The notes below the pieces were generated by a model, which had not been told where the DNA came from, did not search any database, and worked only from the letters and a program-made list of their open reading frames with translations. 64,000 bases of DNA from Collinsella sp. AF33-16 (GTDB lineage: Bacteria; Actinomycetota; Coriobacteriia; Coriobacteriales; Coriobacteriaceae). Both the position numbers and the translations under genes were made by a program. The DNA is taken from the NCBI RefSeq assembly GCF_003475325.1, contig NZ_QRQC01000001.1, forward strand, positions 1 through 64,000, written 5' to 3'. Positions 1-8,071 of this stretch are shown here, in pieces (position 1 is the stretch's first letter; the number at the start of each line of letters is the position of its first letter).

Positions 1-90
1 GTCTTTTTAGTGCCCTCGGATTGGGTCATAGTGTCTGTCGTTGCCAAGACATCGGCGCTTCCGTTGTTGTAGGTGGCAGTTAGGTGCACT

Positions 91-300
91 CATTGGGGAC
101 AGACTTAAATGAGTGCCCACAGAATGAGAGTGGATAATCTTCCGTTTTTGGCCTGCTTGGGGGTTCAAAGTGGGAGATTATCCACTCTGCGGCACTTGGG
201 GACGTTCCTTTTGTGCCGGCACTTTGGGACACTCCTTGTCATTGGTACAAAGCAACCTGTCCCCATTGCGCCAAGCGGCGTGTGCCGTTAAGCGGAGGGG
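91..300. repeat. Cluster of intergenic palindromic repeats upstream of ade
   Basis: No gene is visible in 1-401. This stretch holds three repeat-like structures. First, a hairpin with arms CACTCATT / AATGAGTG around 94-117 and a GGGGACAGA loop. Second, an inverted repeat with 17-nt arms (127-143 and 172-188; one wobble), core GTGGATAATCT. Third, GGGGACGTTCC-type and AACCTGTCCCC-type motifs at about 198-277 that recur at 2.2, 3.2, 14.7, 51.0, 56.0 and 62.1 kb. Copies were identified by eye, and the exact ends are approximate. Confidence 0.6.
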
Positions 301-327
301 GTGTATTCCCGACCCATCGTTTGGGCA

Positions 328-382
328 TACAATGGCTATTGACTTGCTGCGGTGAAGGTCTGTCCGCCCCGCAGCTTTTTTC
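328..382 (+). promoter_or_regulatory. Promoter -10 and terminator-like leader hairpin before ade
   Basis: A TACAAT -10-like hexamer lies at 328-333; its -35 is weak. It is followed by a GCTGCGG / CCGCAGC stem (346-352 and 369-375) and a T6 run (376-381). The hairpin therefore has the form of an intrinsic terminator, only about 8 nt before the AAAGGAG ribosome-binding site of ade. Either a transcript from outside the window ends here, or ade is controlled by attenuation. I see no purine-riboswitch core. Confidence 0.45.
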
Positions 383-401
383 TACGGTTAAAGGAGTATG
401 T

Positions 402-2222
402 ATGTCCGTTGAGGTCATGAGGTCTGTGATCGACGCTGCCGAGGGTCGCGTGCCCGTCGACACGCTGTTTACCAATGCGCAGATTGTCGACGTATATGGC
501 CAGCGCGTGGCGCCCGGTAGCGTTGCCGTCAAGGATGGCGTAATCGTCGGCGTGCTCTACGACGGTCGCGATGACGCTGCTGGCACCTACGAGGCGGCTG
601 AAGTCATCGACTGCCAGGGCCGCTATCTTGCCCCCGGTTTTATCGACGGGCACTTGCATATCGAATCTTCGAACATCCGCCCTGCTGAGTATGCGCGCAT
701 GGCGGCGACGCGCGGCACCACCACTGCCATTGCCGACAGCCACGAGATTGCCAACGTTTCCGGCCTGGACGGCCTGCGCTTTATGATCGAGGACGGCCGT
801 CGCGCGCCCATTTCCATCAAGTACATGATGCCCTCGTGCGTGCCCGCGCTGCCCGATGAGCAGGCCGGTGCCGTCATTACCGCCGCCGATATGCAGGCGT
901 TTTTTGCCGAGTATCCGGGCGATGTCTTCGGTCTGGGTGAGATGATGAACCTGCCGGGCGTCTTTATGGGCGACCCCGAGACCTGTGCTCGCATCGATGC
1001 TGCCAACCAGACGCCGTCCAAGCAGGTTGACGGCCACGCGCCGCTCGTTGCCGGAAAGGACCTCAACGCCTATGCCACGGCGGGCATTATCGCCGACCAC
1101 GAGTCGACGATTCCCGAGGAGGCACTCGACAAGCTGTCCCGCGGCATGTATGTGATGCTGCGCGAGGGTACGTGCAGCCATGACCTGGCCAACTTGTCGC
1201 CGATGCTGCTGGAAAACCCCGCCCGTGCCCGCCGCTGCTGCTTTGCGACCGACGACCGTGCTCCCTCCGACGCGCTTTCGACCGGTATGATCGACAACGC
1301 CTGCCGTGTGGCTATCGAGGCCGGCATTGACCCCGTGGTTGCCATCTCTATGGCGTCCCTCTCCACGGCCGAGGCGTTTGGCCTGGATCACGGCTGCCGC
1401 GACCCGTACGAGCTACGCGGTGCGATTGCCCCGGGCAAGCGTGCCGACCTGCTGGTGCTCAATGATCTGACGTTTGCCACGGCTCCGCATCGCGTATATG
1501 CCGCCGGTGCCCTGGTGGCGCAGGACGGCACCTTTGTGGGCGAGATTGCACCCGAGATGGCCGAGGTTGCGGCCCTTGCCGATGAGCTGCGTGCCTCCGT
1601 TAAGCTGCCGAAGCTTTCGCTCGATGTGTTCGACTATGCCTTTAAGCCGGGCGAGGCCGTTATCGATGTGATCCCGGGCATGGCTATCACGGGCATGATT
1701 CGCCCCGAGACTGACGAGGACTTGCGCCGCATTATGCTGATTGAGCGCCATGGCCGTGGCGTGTCGTTGCAGGTCGAGGGTGTCGACGGCGACGGCCCCG
1801 CCGGTCTGGGCTTGGTCGGCAAGCATATCGGTCGCGGTTGGGTGCGCGGTTTCACCATCACCGGTGGTGCCATTGCCTCCACGATCGGCCACGATTCGCA
1901 TAACGTGTGCGTGGTGGGCGACAATGCGGCGGATATGATGGCTGCCGTTGAGGCCGTGGGCCAGGGCGGCCACGTGCTGGTGCGCAACGGCGAGGTCGTG
2001 GCGCGCATTCCGCTGGCGCTCGGTGGCCTTATGAGCGAGGGTACGGCCGAGGACGTTGCCGCGCAGCACGACGACTTTATGGTCAAGGCGCGCGCCATGG
2101 GTATTGAGCCGCCGCTCGACCCCATCATGGGCATCATTTTCCTGCCCCTGCCGGTGATCCCGACGCTCCGCATCCGCCCCGAGGGCATGTTCGACGTTAC
2201 AACCTTCACCTACGCCGACTAG
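402..2222 (+). CDS. ade: Adenine deaminase
   Basis: Converts adenine to hypoxanthine and ammonia in purine salvage (cytoplasmic, metal-dependent amidohydrolase). The 606-residue product has the normal family length. The metal motif GHLHIESS is at residues 83-90 after an APGFID strand. Further conserved stretches are DSHEIAN, DGHAPLV and ATDDRAPSD, and a C-terminal Ade-type domain carries TITGGAIASTIGHDSHN. The longer reading frame upstream is not conserved. I chose the ATG at 402 because AAAGGAG precedes it by about 6 nt and the family normally begins shortly before the LFTNAQIVDVY strand. It stands alone, preceded by a terminator-like hairpin and followed by GGGGAC-type repeats. Confidence 0.95.
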   Translation: MSVEVMRSVIDAAEGRVPVDTLFTNAQIVDVYGQRVAPGSVAVKDGVIVGVLYDGRDDAAGTYEAAEVIDCQGRYLAPGFIDGHLHIESSNIRPAEYARMAATRGTTTAIADSHEIANVSGLDGLRFMIEDGRRAPISIKYMMPSCVPALPDEQAGAVITAADMQAFFAEYPGDVFGLGEMMNLPGVFMGDPETCARIDAANQTPSKQVDGHAPLVAGKDLNAYATAGIIADHESTIPEEALDKLSRGMYVMLREGTCSHDLANLSPMLLENPARARRCCFATDDRAPSDALSTGMIDNACRVAIEAGIDPVVAISMASLSTAEAFGLDHGCRDPYELRGAIAPGKRADLLVLNDLTFATAPHRVYAAGALVAQDGTFVGEIAPEMAEVAALADELRASVKLPKLSLDVFDYAFKPGEAVIDVIPGMAITGMIRPETDEDLRRIMLIERHGRGVSLQVEGVDGDGPAGLGLVGKHIGRGWVRGFTITGGAIASTIGHDSHNVCVVGDNAADMMAAVEAVGQGGHVLVRNGEVVARIPLALGGLMSEGTAEDVAAQHDDFMVKARAMGIEPPLDPIMGIIFLPLPVIPTLRIRPEGMFDVTTFTYAD

Positions 2223-2275
2223 TCATCGGGGACGTTCTTAAACGACTAGTCGTTGGGGACACTCTTTGGCGTGTC
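2222..2275. repeat. GGGGAC-type intergenic repeat
   Basis: Contains GGGGACGTTCTTAAACG and a GGGGACACTCTTTGG block around a perfect ACGACTAGTCGT palindrome (2240-2251). It belongs to the same family as 3232-3330 and 50998-51095. It starts directly at the ade stop codon, so it may also serve as the 3' end of that transcript. Confidence 0.55.
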
Positions 2276-2362
2276 GCCTGACGCCGCGACCGTGAGACCT
2301 CTGGCATGTGTGAGCTATTTGCCAGGTCCTTGTAACGTTTACGCCCGCGGAGTCTTATTTGA

Positions 2363-2427
2363 GCTCCCTTTGGGTACGTTGGAATCGGATACACGTTCGA
2401 TTCCAACAAGCCCGAAGGGAGCTTTTC
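2363..2427 (+). promoter_or_regulatory. Long leader hairpin that includes the RBS of the HAD gene
   Basis: Outer arms 2363-2374 and 2411-2422 pair over 12 positions with one wobble. Inner arms GTTGGAATCG (2378-2387) and CGATTCCAAC (2398-2407) pair perfectly over 10. The 3' outer arm contains the AAGGGAG Shine-Dalgarno and is followed by TTTTCT and then the ATG at 2429. The structure could act as a terminator for transcripts from upstream or mask translation initiation. Confidence 0.6.
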
Positions 2428-2428
2428 T

Positions 2429-3223
2429 ATGTTTAAACTGATTGCATCCGATATGGACGGCACGTTGCTTGACGAAAACGGCCAGGTGCCTCCCGAGACC
2501 TACGAACTGATTCTGGCGCTACGCGAGCATGGCGTGCATTTCGCCGCATCGTCAGGTCGTCGCTACGATCGCCTGTGCGAGTTCTTTGCGCCCGTTCGCG
2601 ACAAGATGGACTTTGTCGCCGCTAACGGTGCCCAGGTCTTCGCCGACGGCAAGATGGTAGACCGTGAGGTGTATTCGCACCTGGCGATTCGAAGGCTCGC
2701 CCAAGCCGTCGCGACGTTTCCCAATCTGCATCTTGCGCTTTTTGACCGAACCAAGTCCTTCTTGCTCGATGACGAGTGCAAGTTCGTGCGTGAGGTCGAT
2801 AAGGACCTTCCCAATGCCGAGCGTATTTGGGAGCTGCCCGATCCCAGCGTAAATATCATCAAGGCGAGTATCTTTTGCGATGACGGTGCCGTTATGGACA
2901 GCGCTTACGTACTGCAGCGTGAACTCGGTCAGCTCTTTACTTTTGCGCCTTCGGGCAACGCGTGGATCGATGCCATGCAGCCCGGTGTGTCGAAGGCCTC
3001 GGGCATCGCACAGCTCATGGAGCACTATGGCGTCGAACGCGACGAGGTCATGGCGTTTGGCGACTCGATGAACGACTACGAGATCATTCGCTTTGTCGGT
3101 ACGGGCTGTGCGATGGGAAACGCGCGCCCCGCGCTCAAGGCGGTGGCCGATCGCGTGGTGGGTTGTAATCGCGACCACGCCGTCCAGCAGGAGCTCCGTC
3201 GCGTGCTGGAGAGTCTCGCTTAA
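2429..3223 (+). CDS. Cof-type HAD-superfamily phosphatase
   Basis: Predicted Mg2+-dependent phosphatase of sugar phosphates or related metabolites (cytosolic, 264 residues, usual Cof length). Motif I is DMDGTLLDE at residues 8-16, with nucleophile Asp8 and acid/base Asp10. Motif II is the Ser pair in AASSGRRYD. Lys in GVSKASGIAQL is motif III, and AFGDSMNDYEI is motif IV. The large type IIB cap lies between. The substrate cannot be read from sequence. The ATG at 2429 follows AAGGGAG, which is buried in a long hairpin. A second HAD gene of the same subfamily lies convergently at 3343-4185 but is clearly diverged. Confidence 0.88.
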   Translation: MFKLIASDMDGTLLDENGQVPPETYELILALREHGVHFAASSGRRYDRLCEFFAPVRDKMDFVAANGAQVFADGKMVDREVYSHLAIRRLAQAVATFPNLHLALFDRTKSFLLDDECKFVREVDKDLPNAERIWELPDPSVNIIKASIFCDDGAVMDSAYVLQRELGQLFTFAPSGNAWIDAMQPGVSKASGIAQLMEHYGVERDEVMAFGDSMNDYEIIRFVGTGCAMGNARPALKAVADRVVGCNRDHAVQQELRRVLESLA

Positions 3224-3231
3224 TCCGGCAG

Positions 3232-3330
3232 ATGGGGACGTTCCTTTTCTGCCGGCAGTGGGGGACAGTCCTTGCAGCTTTTTCGCGAAGACTGTCCCCA
3301 ACGACTAGTCATTCAAGAACGTCCCCAGTG
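3232..3330. repeat. Nested GGGGAC-type palindromic repeat between convergent genes
   Basis: GGGGACAGTCCTT (about 3263-3276) pairs with AAGACTGTCCCC (about 3289-3300). An outer GGGGACGTTC block (about 3235) matches GAACGTCCCC (about 3318-3327). Nested pairing makes this a long imperfect cruciform-capable element. It separates two convergent HAD genes and could terminate both transcripts. Confidence 0.6.
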
Positions 3331-3342
3331 ACTGGCCAATGA

Positions 3343-4185
3343 CTAGGCGAGGGCGGCCATGATGGTGCGGGCGACGCCGTCGTGGTCGTTGTCGAACTCG
3401 GTGATGGCGTCGGCGGCGTCGCGGTCTTCGGGCTCGCCGTTGACCATGGCCATGCCGTGGCCTGCTGCCTGCAGCATGGGAATGTCGTTGATGTTGTCGC
3501 CGAACGCCCAGGCGTCGGCGAGACGCTCGCCCAAGTGCTCGCATAGCCACGTGAGGGCCGTTCCCTTGGTGGCGCCCTCGCCCATGACCTCGATATTCAT
3601 GGCGTACGAACGTGTGACCTCAATGCCTCCGAGCGTGTCGAGCTCCGCCGCGATGGCGTCGCGATCGGCCGGGTCGTGCCAGTACATGGCGATGCGTTCG
3701 AGCGTCTCGACCTCGTCGATCTTGCTGTCGATATTCATGTCGATCGGTGTTCGTGTGCGCTTGAGCGAAGCCGCGATGTGGGGGTCGCCGCCGCAGAATT
3801 CGTCCAGGCGCGTGTAGAGCGAGCGGGGGAGGAAGCACTGCCCGTCCGCGAAGATATCGAAGGTCACATCGTGGCCGGCGGCAATGCGATGGATGCGGTG
3901 GGCAATGCCACGGTCGAGCGGACGGCTCAAGATGCACGTGGCGCGCGAGGCGTCGGTGGGCGTATCCTCGTCGAGCTGCCAGACGCTGGCGCCGTTGGCA
4001 CAGACCGCGTAGTGCACGGCGGGATGGGCGAGAATGGGCTCAAAGATGCCCGACAGTGGACGTCCCGTGCAGGGAACAAACTCGATGCCACGATGTGCGA
4101 GCTCGTCGAGCATCGCCCAGGTGGCATCGCTCATTTGCTTATCGCTCGTCAGCAGCGTCCCATCCATATCGGAAAACACAATCAT
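3343..4185 (-). CDS. Cof-type HAD-superfamily phosphatase
   Basis: 280-residue cytosolic HAD hydrolase of the Cof type. Motif I is SDMDGTLLT (Asp6 and Asp8), motif II is CTGRPLSG, motif III Lys is in GATKGTAL, and motif IV is AFGDNINDIPML, with a large cap domain between. It probably dephosphorylates a small phosphorylated metabolite; the substrate is unknown. The ATG at 4185 is preceded by AAAGGA at about 9 nt. It is transcribed in the same direction as the citrate synthase gene upstream, but a strong terminator (4211-4248) separates them, so it likely has its own promoter. Confidence 0.88.
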   Translation of the reverse strand: MIVFSDMDGTLLTSDKQMSDATWAMLDELAHRGIEFVPCTGRPLSGIFEPILAHPAVHYAVCANGASVWQLDEDTPTDASRATCILSRPLDRGIAHRIHRIAAGHDVTFDIFADGQCFLPRSLYTRLDEFCGGDPHIAASLKRTRTPIDMNIDSKIDEVETLERIAMYWHDPADRDAIAAELDTLGGIEVTRSYAMNIEVMGEGATKGTALTWLCEHLGERLADAWAFGDNINDIPMLQAAGHGMAMVNGEPEDRDAADAITEFDNDHDGVARTIMAALA

Positions 4186-4210
4186 TTGATGCGGTCCTTT
4201 CTACTGGCAT

Positions 4211-4248
4211 AAAAAGCGTGGCCGAGGGCTTGGGTCCCTGGCCACGCT
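4211..4248 (-). terminator. Intrinsic terminator after citrate synthase
   Basis: Read on the minus strand, AGCGTGGCC pairs with GGCCACGCT (plus-strand arms 4215-4223 and 4240-4248) and is followed by T5 (4211-4215). It lies just past the citrate synthase stop codon. Confidence 0.85.
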
Positions 4249-4271
4249 CGAGTTCTATAACGGTCCGCGTC

Positions 4272-5690
4272 CTAGCGGTCGGCGAGCGGCTTGTACTCCA
4301 GCGGCTCGATCACCGGACGATAGGCGGGGCGGATGATACGGTGCGCGCAGAAGAGCTCTTCCATGCGGTGTGCCGACCAGCCGGCCATGCGGGCGACGGC
4401 GAATAGCGGCGTAAAGAGCGTTTCGGGCACGCCGAGCATCTTGTAGATAAAGCCTGTGTACAGGTCGATGTTGGCGCAGATGGGCTTGGTCATGCCGTGG
4501 TCGCGCATCACCTGCGGTGCCAGGCGCTCGATGCGCTCGATGAGTGCGAACTCTTCGCCCAAGTCCTTCTTGGCTGCCAGTGAGCGCGCGTAACGGCGGC
4601 ACACCTCGGCACGCGGGTCGCTCAGCGTGTAGACGGCGTGGCCCATACCGTAGATGAGACCCGTGCCGTCGAAGGCCTGCTTGTCGAGAATCTTGCCCAG
4701 GTAGGCTGCAACCTCGTCCTCGTCCTCCCAGTTGGAGACATGCGCGCGGATGTCCTCGTGCATAGACACGACCTTGGCATTGGCACCGCCGTGGCGCGGG
4801 CCCTTGAGCGAGCCGATAGCCGCGGCGTAAGCGGAATACGGGTCGGTTGCCGAAGAGGACAGCACGCGGCAGGCGAAGGTGGAGTTGTTGCCGCCGCCGT
4901 GCTCGGCATGCAGCATGAGCATAACGTCGAGCAGCATCGCCTCATCGCGGGTGAATGCCATGCCGCCGCGCAGGACCTGTAGGATGGTCTCGGCGGTGGA
5001 GAGACCGGGCGTGGGGTGCGGCACGTGAACCTCGGAGCCGCGAAGCTTGGCGATCGAGGCCATGTGTGCGAAGGCGGCGATGCGCGGGAGACGTGCGAGC
5101 ATGGAAATGGCGACGTCGATTTCGTGCTCGGGCGTGATCACGTCTGGTTCGGCATCGAAGGCGTAGAGCAGCAGCACGGCGCGCTGGAGCACGTTCATGA
5201 TGCTCGACGACACCGTGGTCATAGGGAACTCTTTGACGTACTCGTCGCTCAGATGTCTAAAGGCGCCCAGGCGCTCGCAAAAGCCGTCGAGCTCTTCCTT
5301 GTTGGGTAGCGAACCCGTGATAAGCAGATAGGCGACTTCCTCGTAGCCGTAGCGATTCTCGGCCTGGGCATTGTTGACCAGATCCTCGATGCTGTAGCCG
5401 CGAAGCGTGAGCTTGCCCTGATCGGGCACGACCTTTCCGTCGACCTTGTTGTAGCCGTGCACATCCGAGATGCGAGTGAGGCCCGCGACCACGCCCGAGC
5501 CGTCGGCGTTTCGCAGGCCGCGCTTGACGTTATGCTCGACGAACAGACCCTCGTCGTACGGATCAGTCGGCAGGCCGTAGTAGAGGTTTTCGCTTTCGGG
5601 CGAAATCTGGCGGCTCGCCTCATAATCCAAGACCAGGCGGCTCAGATGGTCATCGAAGCGGTAGTAGATTTTCTTGGCGTCGTAAGCCAT
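4272..5690 (-). CDS. gltA: Citrate synthase
   Basis: Condenses oxaloacetate and acetyl-CoA to citrate, the entry of the oxidative or partial TCA branch that supplies 2-oxoglutarate for glutamate. The 472-residue protein carries the citrate-synthase landmarks: LHAEHGGGNNSTFACRV, GPRHGGANAKV, the catalytic-site GMGHAVYTLSDPRA stretch (GHxVY) and NIDLYTGFIYKMLG near the C terminus. The extra N-terminal 60 or so residues before the first core helices make it longer than type II enzymes. The start at 5690 has GAGAGGAGCGC upstream. A methylcitrate synthase role cannot be excluded by sequence alone. The 2-oxoglutarate user gltBD is elsewhere in the window. Confidence 0.93.
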   Translation of the reverse strand: MAYDAKKIYYRFDDHLSRLVLDYEASRQISPESENLYYGLPTDPYDEGLFVEHNVKRGLRNADGSGVVAGLTRISDVHGYNKVDGKVVPDQGKLTLRGYSIEDLVNNAQAENRYGYEEVAYLLITGSLPNKEELDGFCERLGAFRHLSDEYVKEFPMTTVSSSIMNVLQRAVLLLYAFDAEPDVITPEHEIDVAISMLARLPRIAAFAHMASIAKLRGSEVHVPHPTPGLSTAETILQVLRGGMAFTRDEAMLLDVMLMLHAEHGGGNNSTFACRVLSSSATDPYSAYAAAIGSLKGPRHGGANAKVVSMHEDIRAHVSNWEDEDEVAAYLGKILDKQAFDGTGLIYGMGHAVYTLSDPRAEVCRRYARSLAAKKDLGEEFALIERIERLAPQVMRDHGMTKPICANIDLYTGFIYKMLGVPETLFTPLFAVARMAGWSAHRMEELFCAHRIIRPAYRPVIEPLEYKPLADR

Positions 5691-5767
5691 GCGCGCTCCT
5701 CTCCGGGCCGCATCGGGGTGGCCTGCATGGGCATGCGCGTGTCAGGCTATTCCCAGCGGCCTGCTCG

Positions 5768-6055
5768 CTACAGGCGGTACATAAAGTTAAAGACGTCCTC
5801 GCGCTGGATGGACACGTTGACGCCCGAAAGCTCGCCGGCCTCGGCCAGCGCCTTCTGCAGCTCGGCGAAGTCGAGCTTGGACTCGGCGGTATCGGCCAGC
5901 ATGGTCATGGTGAAGATGTCCTCGATAATGGACTGCGTGATGTCGCGGATGTCGACGTTGGCCTCGCCTAGGACACGGGTGACGCCGGCGACGATGCCGG
6001 GGCGGTTCTTGCCAAGGACGGTGATGACGATACGGGAGGACGAGATCTCGGCCAT
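5768..6055 (-). CDS. ACT-domain protein (UPF0237-like)
   Basis: 95-residue single ACT domain. It begins with the ITVLGKNRPGIVAGVTRVL strand-loop-helix in which ACT domains bind amino acids, followed by NVDIRDITQSI. It ends in FNFMYRL. Stand-alone ACT proteins of this size are thought to be small-molecule sensors or regulatory partners; the ligand here is unknown. It lies 77 nt upstream of citrate synthase on the same strand and could be co-transcribed with it. The start at 6055 is preceded by GAAAGGGTTTCCC on the minus strand, which gives a plausible ribosome-binding site. Confidence 0.85.
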   Translation of the reverse strand: MAEISSSRIVITVLGKNRPGIVAGVTRVLGEANVDIRDITQSIIEDIFTMTMLADTAESKLDFAELQKALAEAGELSGVNVSIQREDVFNFMYRL

Positions 6056-6236
6056 GGGAAACCCTTTCGCGTGATTGCGGCGCGCGCGGGGCGCTCCGCT
6101 ACGGTACAGTGTTCATCATTGTACCTGTCTGGCGCAAAAAAGGCGCGCTCGCTGCGGCGTTACATGCCTGCAACATGAGCGTAAGGGGGAAGGCCGCACG
6201 GGGAAGAGCCGTCTGGCGCGTGTCCGGCTCGTGTTG

Positions 6237-6300
6237 GGTTGATTTCCGATCTCAGCCGAACACATTGAGCGGACAGGCCGTTCCCGCAGTCAGCCGAACG
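6237..6300 (+). repeat. 64-bp direct repeat, left copy (candidate attachment site)
   Basis: This block, starting GGTTGATTTCCGATC and ending CCGAACG, is repeated at 13866-13929 in the same orientation with 62 of 64 positions identical. It sits beyond the 3' end of the integrase remnant, where an att core is normally found. Between 6300 and 6451 there is no gene; I see several GC-rich hairpins, for example CCGCGGC / GCCGCGG near 6365-6382. Confidence 0.6.
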
Positions 6301-6451
6301 CCTCCGACGGCTGATTCCGAACTGGAAGCGGAGGGCATCCCCGCCCTTCGGTAGGGGATACCGCTCCGCGGCGCATGCCGCGGGCGGCGCCCCTATCGGA
6401 CCACCGTGACCTCAGTTGGGATGGGCCCAGCACTGCCGCGTACTCGGTGAG

Positions 6452-7177
6452 CTAGAGCCAACTGTTCGTCTTCACGTCGCGTATGGCGATATTTCGGTCG
6501 TCCGGCTCGGTGATGCCGTAGCCGAACGCCTGGAGCGTCTCGATGGACTCCTGGATCCTCTGTTGGAACATGGGACCCGGATCGACCCTCGGCCCGAGGT
6601 GCCCGCGCCAAAGGCACGGCGTGGCGCGCAGCATGTTATGGATTTTGGAGATGGGCTCGATGTCGGCGTAGACGTTGAGCGTCGCCATGGCGTCCTTGTG
6701 GCCGAGGATCGATTGGAGCGCCTTGATATCGCCGCCTTGGCGGATCCACTGCGTTGCGAACGTGTGGCGAAGGCCGTGGAACGTGATCAGCTCGTCGTTG
6801 GTGCCCATGAGGCCGTTGGTCTCCGAGAACGTCTTGAACGCCCTGCGGATATAGCTTGTCGTCGCGAAGGTCGCGCCCGGCTCCGACAGGATGTAGCAGT
6901 CCCCGATCTCGACCGCCCCGGTAAGGCCGCGCAAGCGCAGCTTTCCGCAGTCGATCTCGTGGGTCTCCTTCAGGAAGGGGAGTAGGCCGACCGGGTCGAT
7001 GGGGATACCCCTGGCGTCATGGGTCTTGGTGTCCTTGATGAACGAACCCATTCCCTTCGCGTACGCCACCGAGTGTCTGATCGAGATCAGGCCCGTCTCG
7101 AAATCCACATCGCACCACCGAAGGCCGCAGACCTCGCCGATTCGCATCCCCGTGTGCAGGGCGAGTACGACCGCCCT
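6452..7177 (-). pseudogene. Tyrosine recombinase (integrase), 5'-truncated
   Basis: The frame encodes the catalytic domain of a phage-type integrase. The first Arg is in MRIGEVCGLRW, then HGLRHTFATQW, LGHKDAM and the nucleophile-bearing NVYADIEPISKIH. The open reading continues upstream only to RAVVLALHTG and then meets the TAG that ends the XRE gene (7178-7180). The arm-binding and core-binding domains, normally 150 or more residues, are missing. Internal ATG 7147 could start translation, but the product would lack DNA-binding parts. All catalytic boxes are intact, so the truncation is probably a deletion fused to the XRE locus. Confidence 0.75.
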
Positions 7178-7429
7178 CTAATCCTCGGCGGACCAATCGA
7201 GTCCGAACTCCTTTCGGGCATCCTCTTCGCTCATGACTTCGAGAAGGTCTCCGGGTTGGCAACGAAGGGCGAGGCATAGCTGCTCGAGTGTGTTGAAGCG
7301 AATGCCGCGAATATGCCCTTTTTTAATACGGGACAGGTTCACGGGCGTGGTTCCAATCCTTTCGGCAAGTTCGTTCGAGGAAATCTTTCGCTCGGCCATG
7401 ATCTTGTCGAGGCGAACAATTACGGGCAT
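7178..7429 (-). CDS. XRE/Cro-type helix-turn-helix regulator (YozG-like)
   Basis: 83-residue HTH protein. An N-terminal VRLDKIMAERKISSNELAE helix leads into the HTH IGTTPVNLSRIKKGHIRGIR, then LEQLCLALRCQPGDLLEV. This is the compact regulator class usually paired with DUF2975 membrane proteins. That partner (7439-7951) lies 9 nt upstream on the same strand, so the two are almost certainly co-transcribed. The stop codon abuts, in the same reading frame, the truncated integrase, which marks a recombination junction. DNA target and signal are unknown. Confidence 0.88.
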   Translation of the reverse strand: MPVIVRLDKIMAERKISSNELAERIGTTPVNLSRIKKGHIRGIRFNTLEQLCLALRCQPGDLLEVMSEEDARKEFGLDWSAED

Positions 7430-7438
7430 GGCGTTTCC

Positions 7439-7951
7439 TTACGCAATCTCGTCGGAGTCGAGGTACAGCTCTCGGGCGTACAAGAAGAGCTGGGAAAGCA
7501 TGAACAGGACGATGCCGAGAACCAGAGAGGTCCAATCGAATGATGAAGCGATCTCTTGGGCGCCGACGGCCCCCTCGCCGCCAAACATCGAAACGGAGGT
7601 TTTGAGTGAGCCGGCGTAGAGGCTGGTGGCAGCTTGAACAACGAAGAGAATGCCGAGCACCTTCAAGCATGTCGCAGACCCTTTCTTGAAGGGGTCTCCG
7701 CTCTTGATCGTCCACACGAGAACGGCGCTGAGGATGGTCGTAGCGATACCGATGACGGCAGGGACCAATGTCGAGATCGCAAGGGCTGGATACGCGGGGG
7801 AGTCTGCAATTACAGGGTTGTCGAGCACTTCGATTGCTGGCTTTAAGGAGAACGCCACTTGTGCGATGGCGGTGGCGCAAAGGGTCGCAGAGGCTATCGC
7901 ACATGCGATGCGGAAGGAATGAAGCCGGGGAGTGCGATTGTCGGAACTCAT
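7439..7951 (-). CDS. DUF2975-type four-helix membrane protein
   Basis: 170-residue membrane protein with four predicted helices: about residues 12-33, 55-82, 95-117 and 138-160. It ends in a short charged tail (RELYLDSDEIA). Size, topology and the downstream YozG-like HTH gene fit the DUF2975 family, whose function is not established but which is often found as a membrane protein/regulator pair. The ATG at 7951 has CGGAGG upstream. It is divergent from the secreted-peptide/ABC cassette and may sense or regulate it; that link is inferred from position only. Confidence 0.75.
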   Translation of the reverse strand: MSSDNRTPRLHSFRIACAIASATLCATAIAQVAFSLKPAIEVLDNPVIADSPAYPALAISTLVPAVIGIATTILSAVLVWTIKSGDPFKKGSATCLKVLGILFVVQAATSLYAGSLKTSVSMFGGEGAVGAQEIASSFDWTSLVLGIVLFMLSQLFLYARELYLDSDEIA

Positions 7952-7974
7952 AATAACCTCCGAAGAATTTAAAA

Positions 7975-8070
7975 AACTCAGGTTACTTTTTAACAGTTTA
8001 TGTTAAATTGACTTTGCCGGCAAGTAATCACAGCATACTGTAACCGAAACCCCTCTAGATTGGAGAGGAT
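7975..8070. promoter_or_regulatory. AT-rich divergent intergenic region with inverted repeat
   Basis: The 120-nt gap between the DUF2975 gene and the first secreted-peptide gene is AT-rich compared with its surroundings. It contains the inverted repeat TTTTAACAG / TATGTTAAA around 7990-8008, with TTGACT just after it (about 8009). This is where promoters and a repressor site for both sides should lie. I cannot place a convincing -10 for the plus strand. Confidence 0.35.
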
Positions 8071-8071
8071 T

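Noticed and set aside
250-401. Purine riboswitch in the ade leader
   Set aside because: No conserved three-way-junction core was seen; only a simple terminator-like hairpin is present.
402-402. Earlier start of ade giving 669 residues
   Set aside because: The upstream part runs through repeats and a terminator-like hairpin and lacks a ribosome-binding site; AAAGGAG is placed for the ATG at 402.
6452-7147. Intact 231-residue integrase
   Set aside because: The first catalytic Arg would be residue 2 and both DNA-binding domains would be missing; coding similarity continues upstream to a stop, which indicates truncation.
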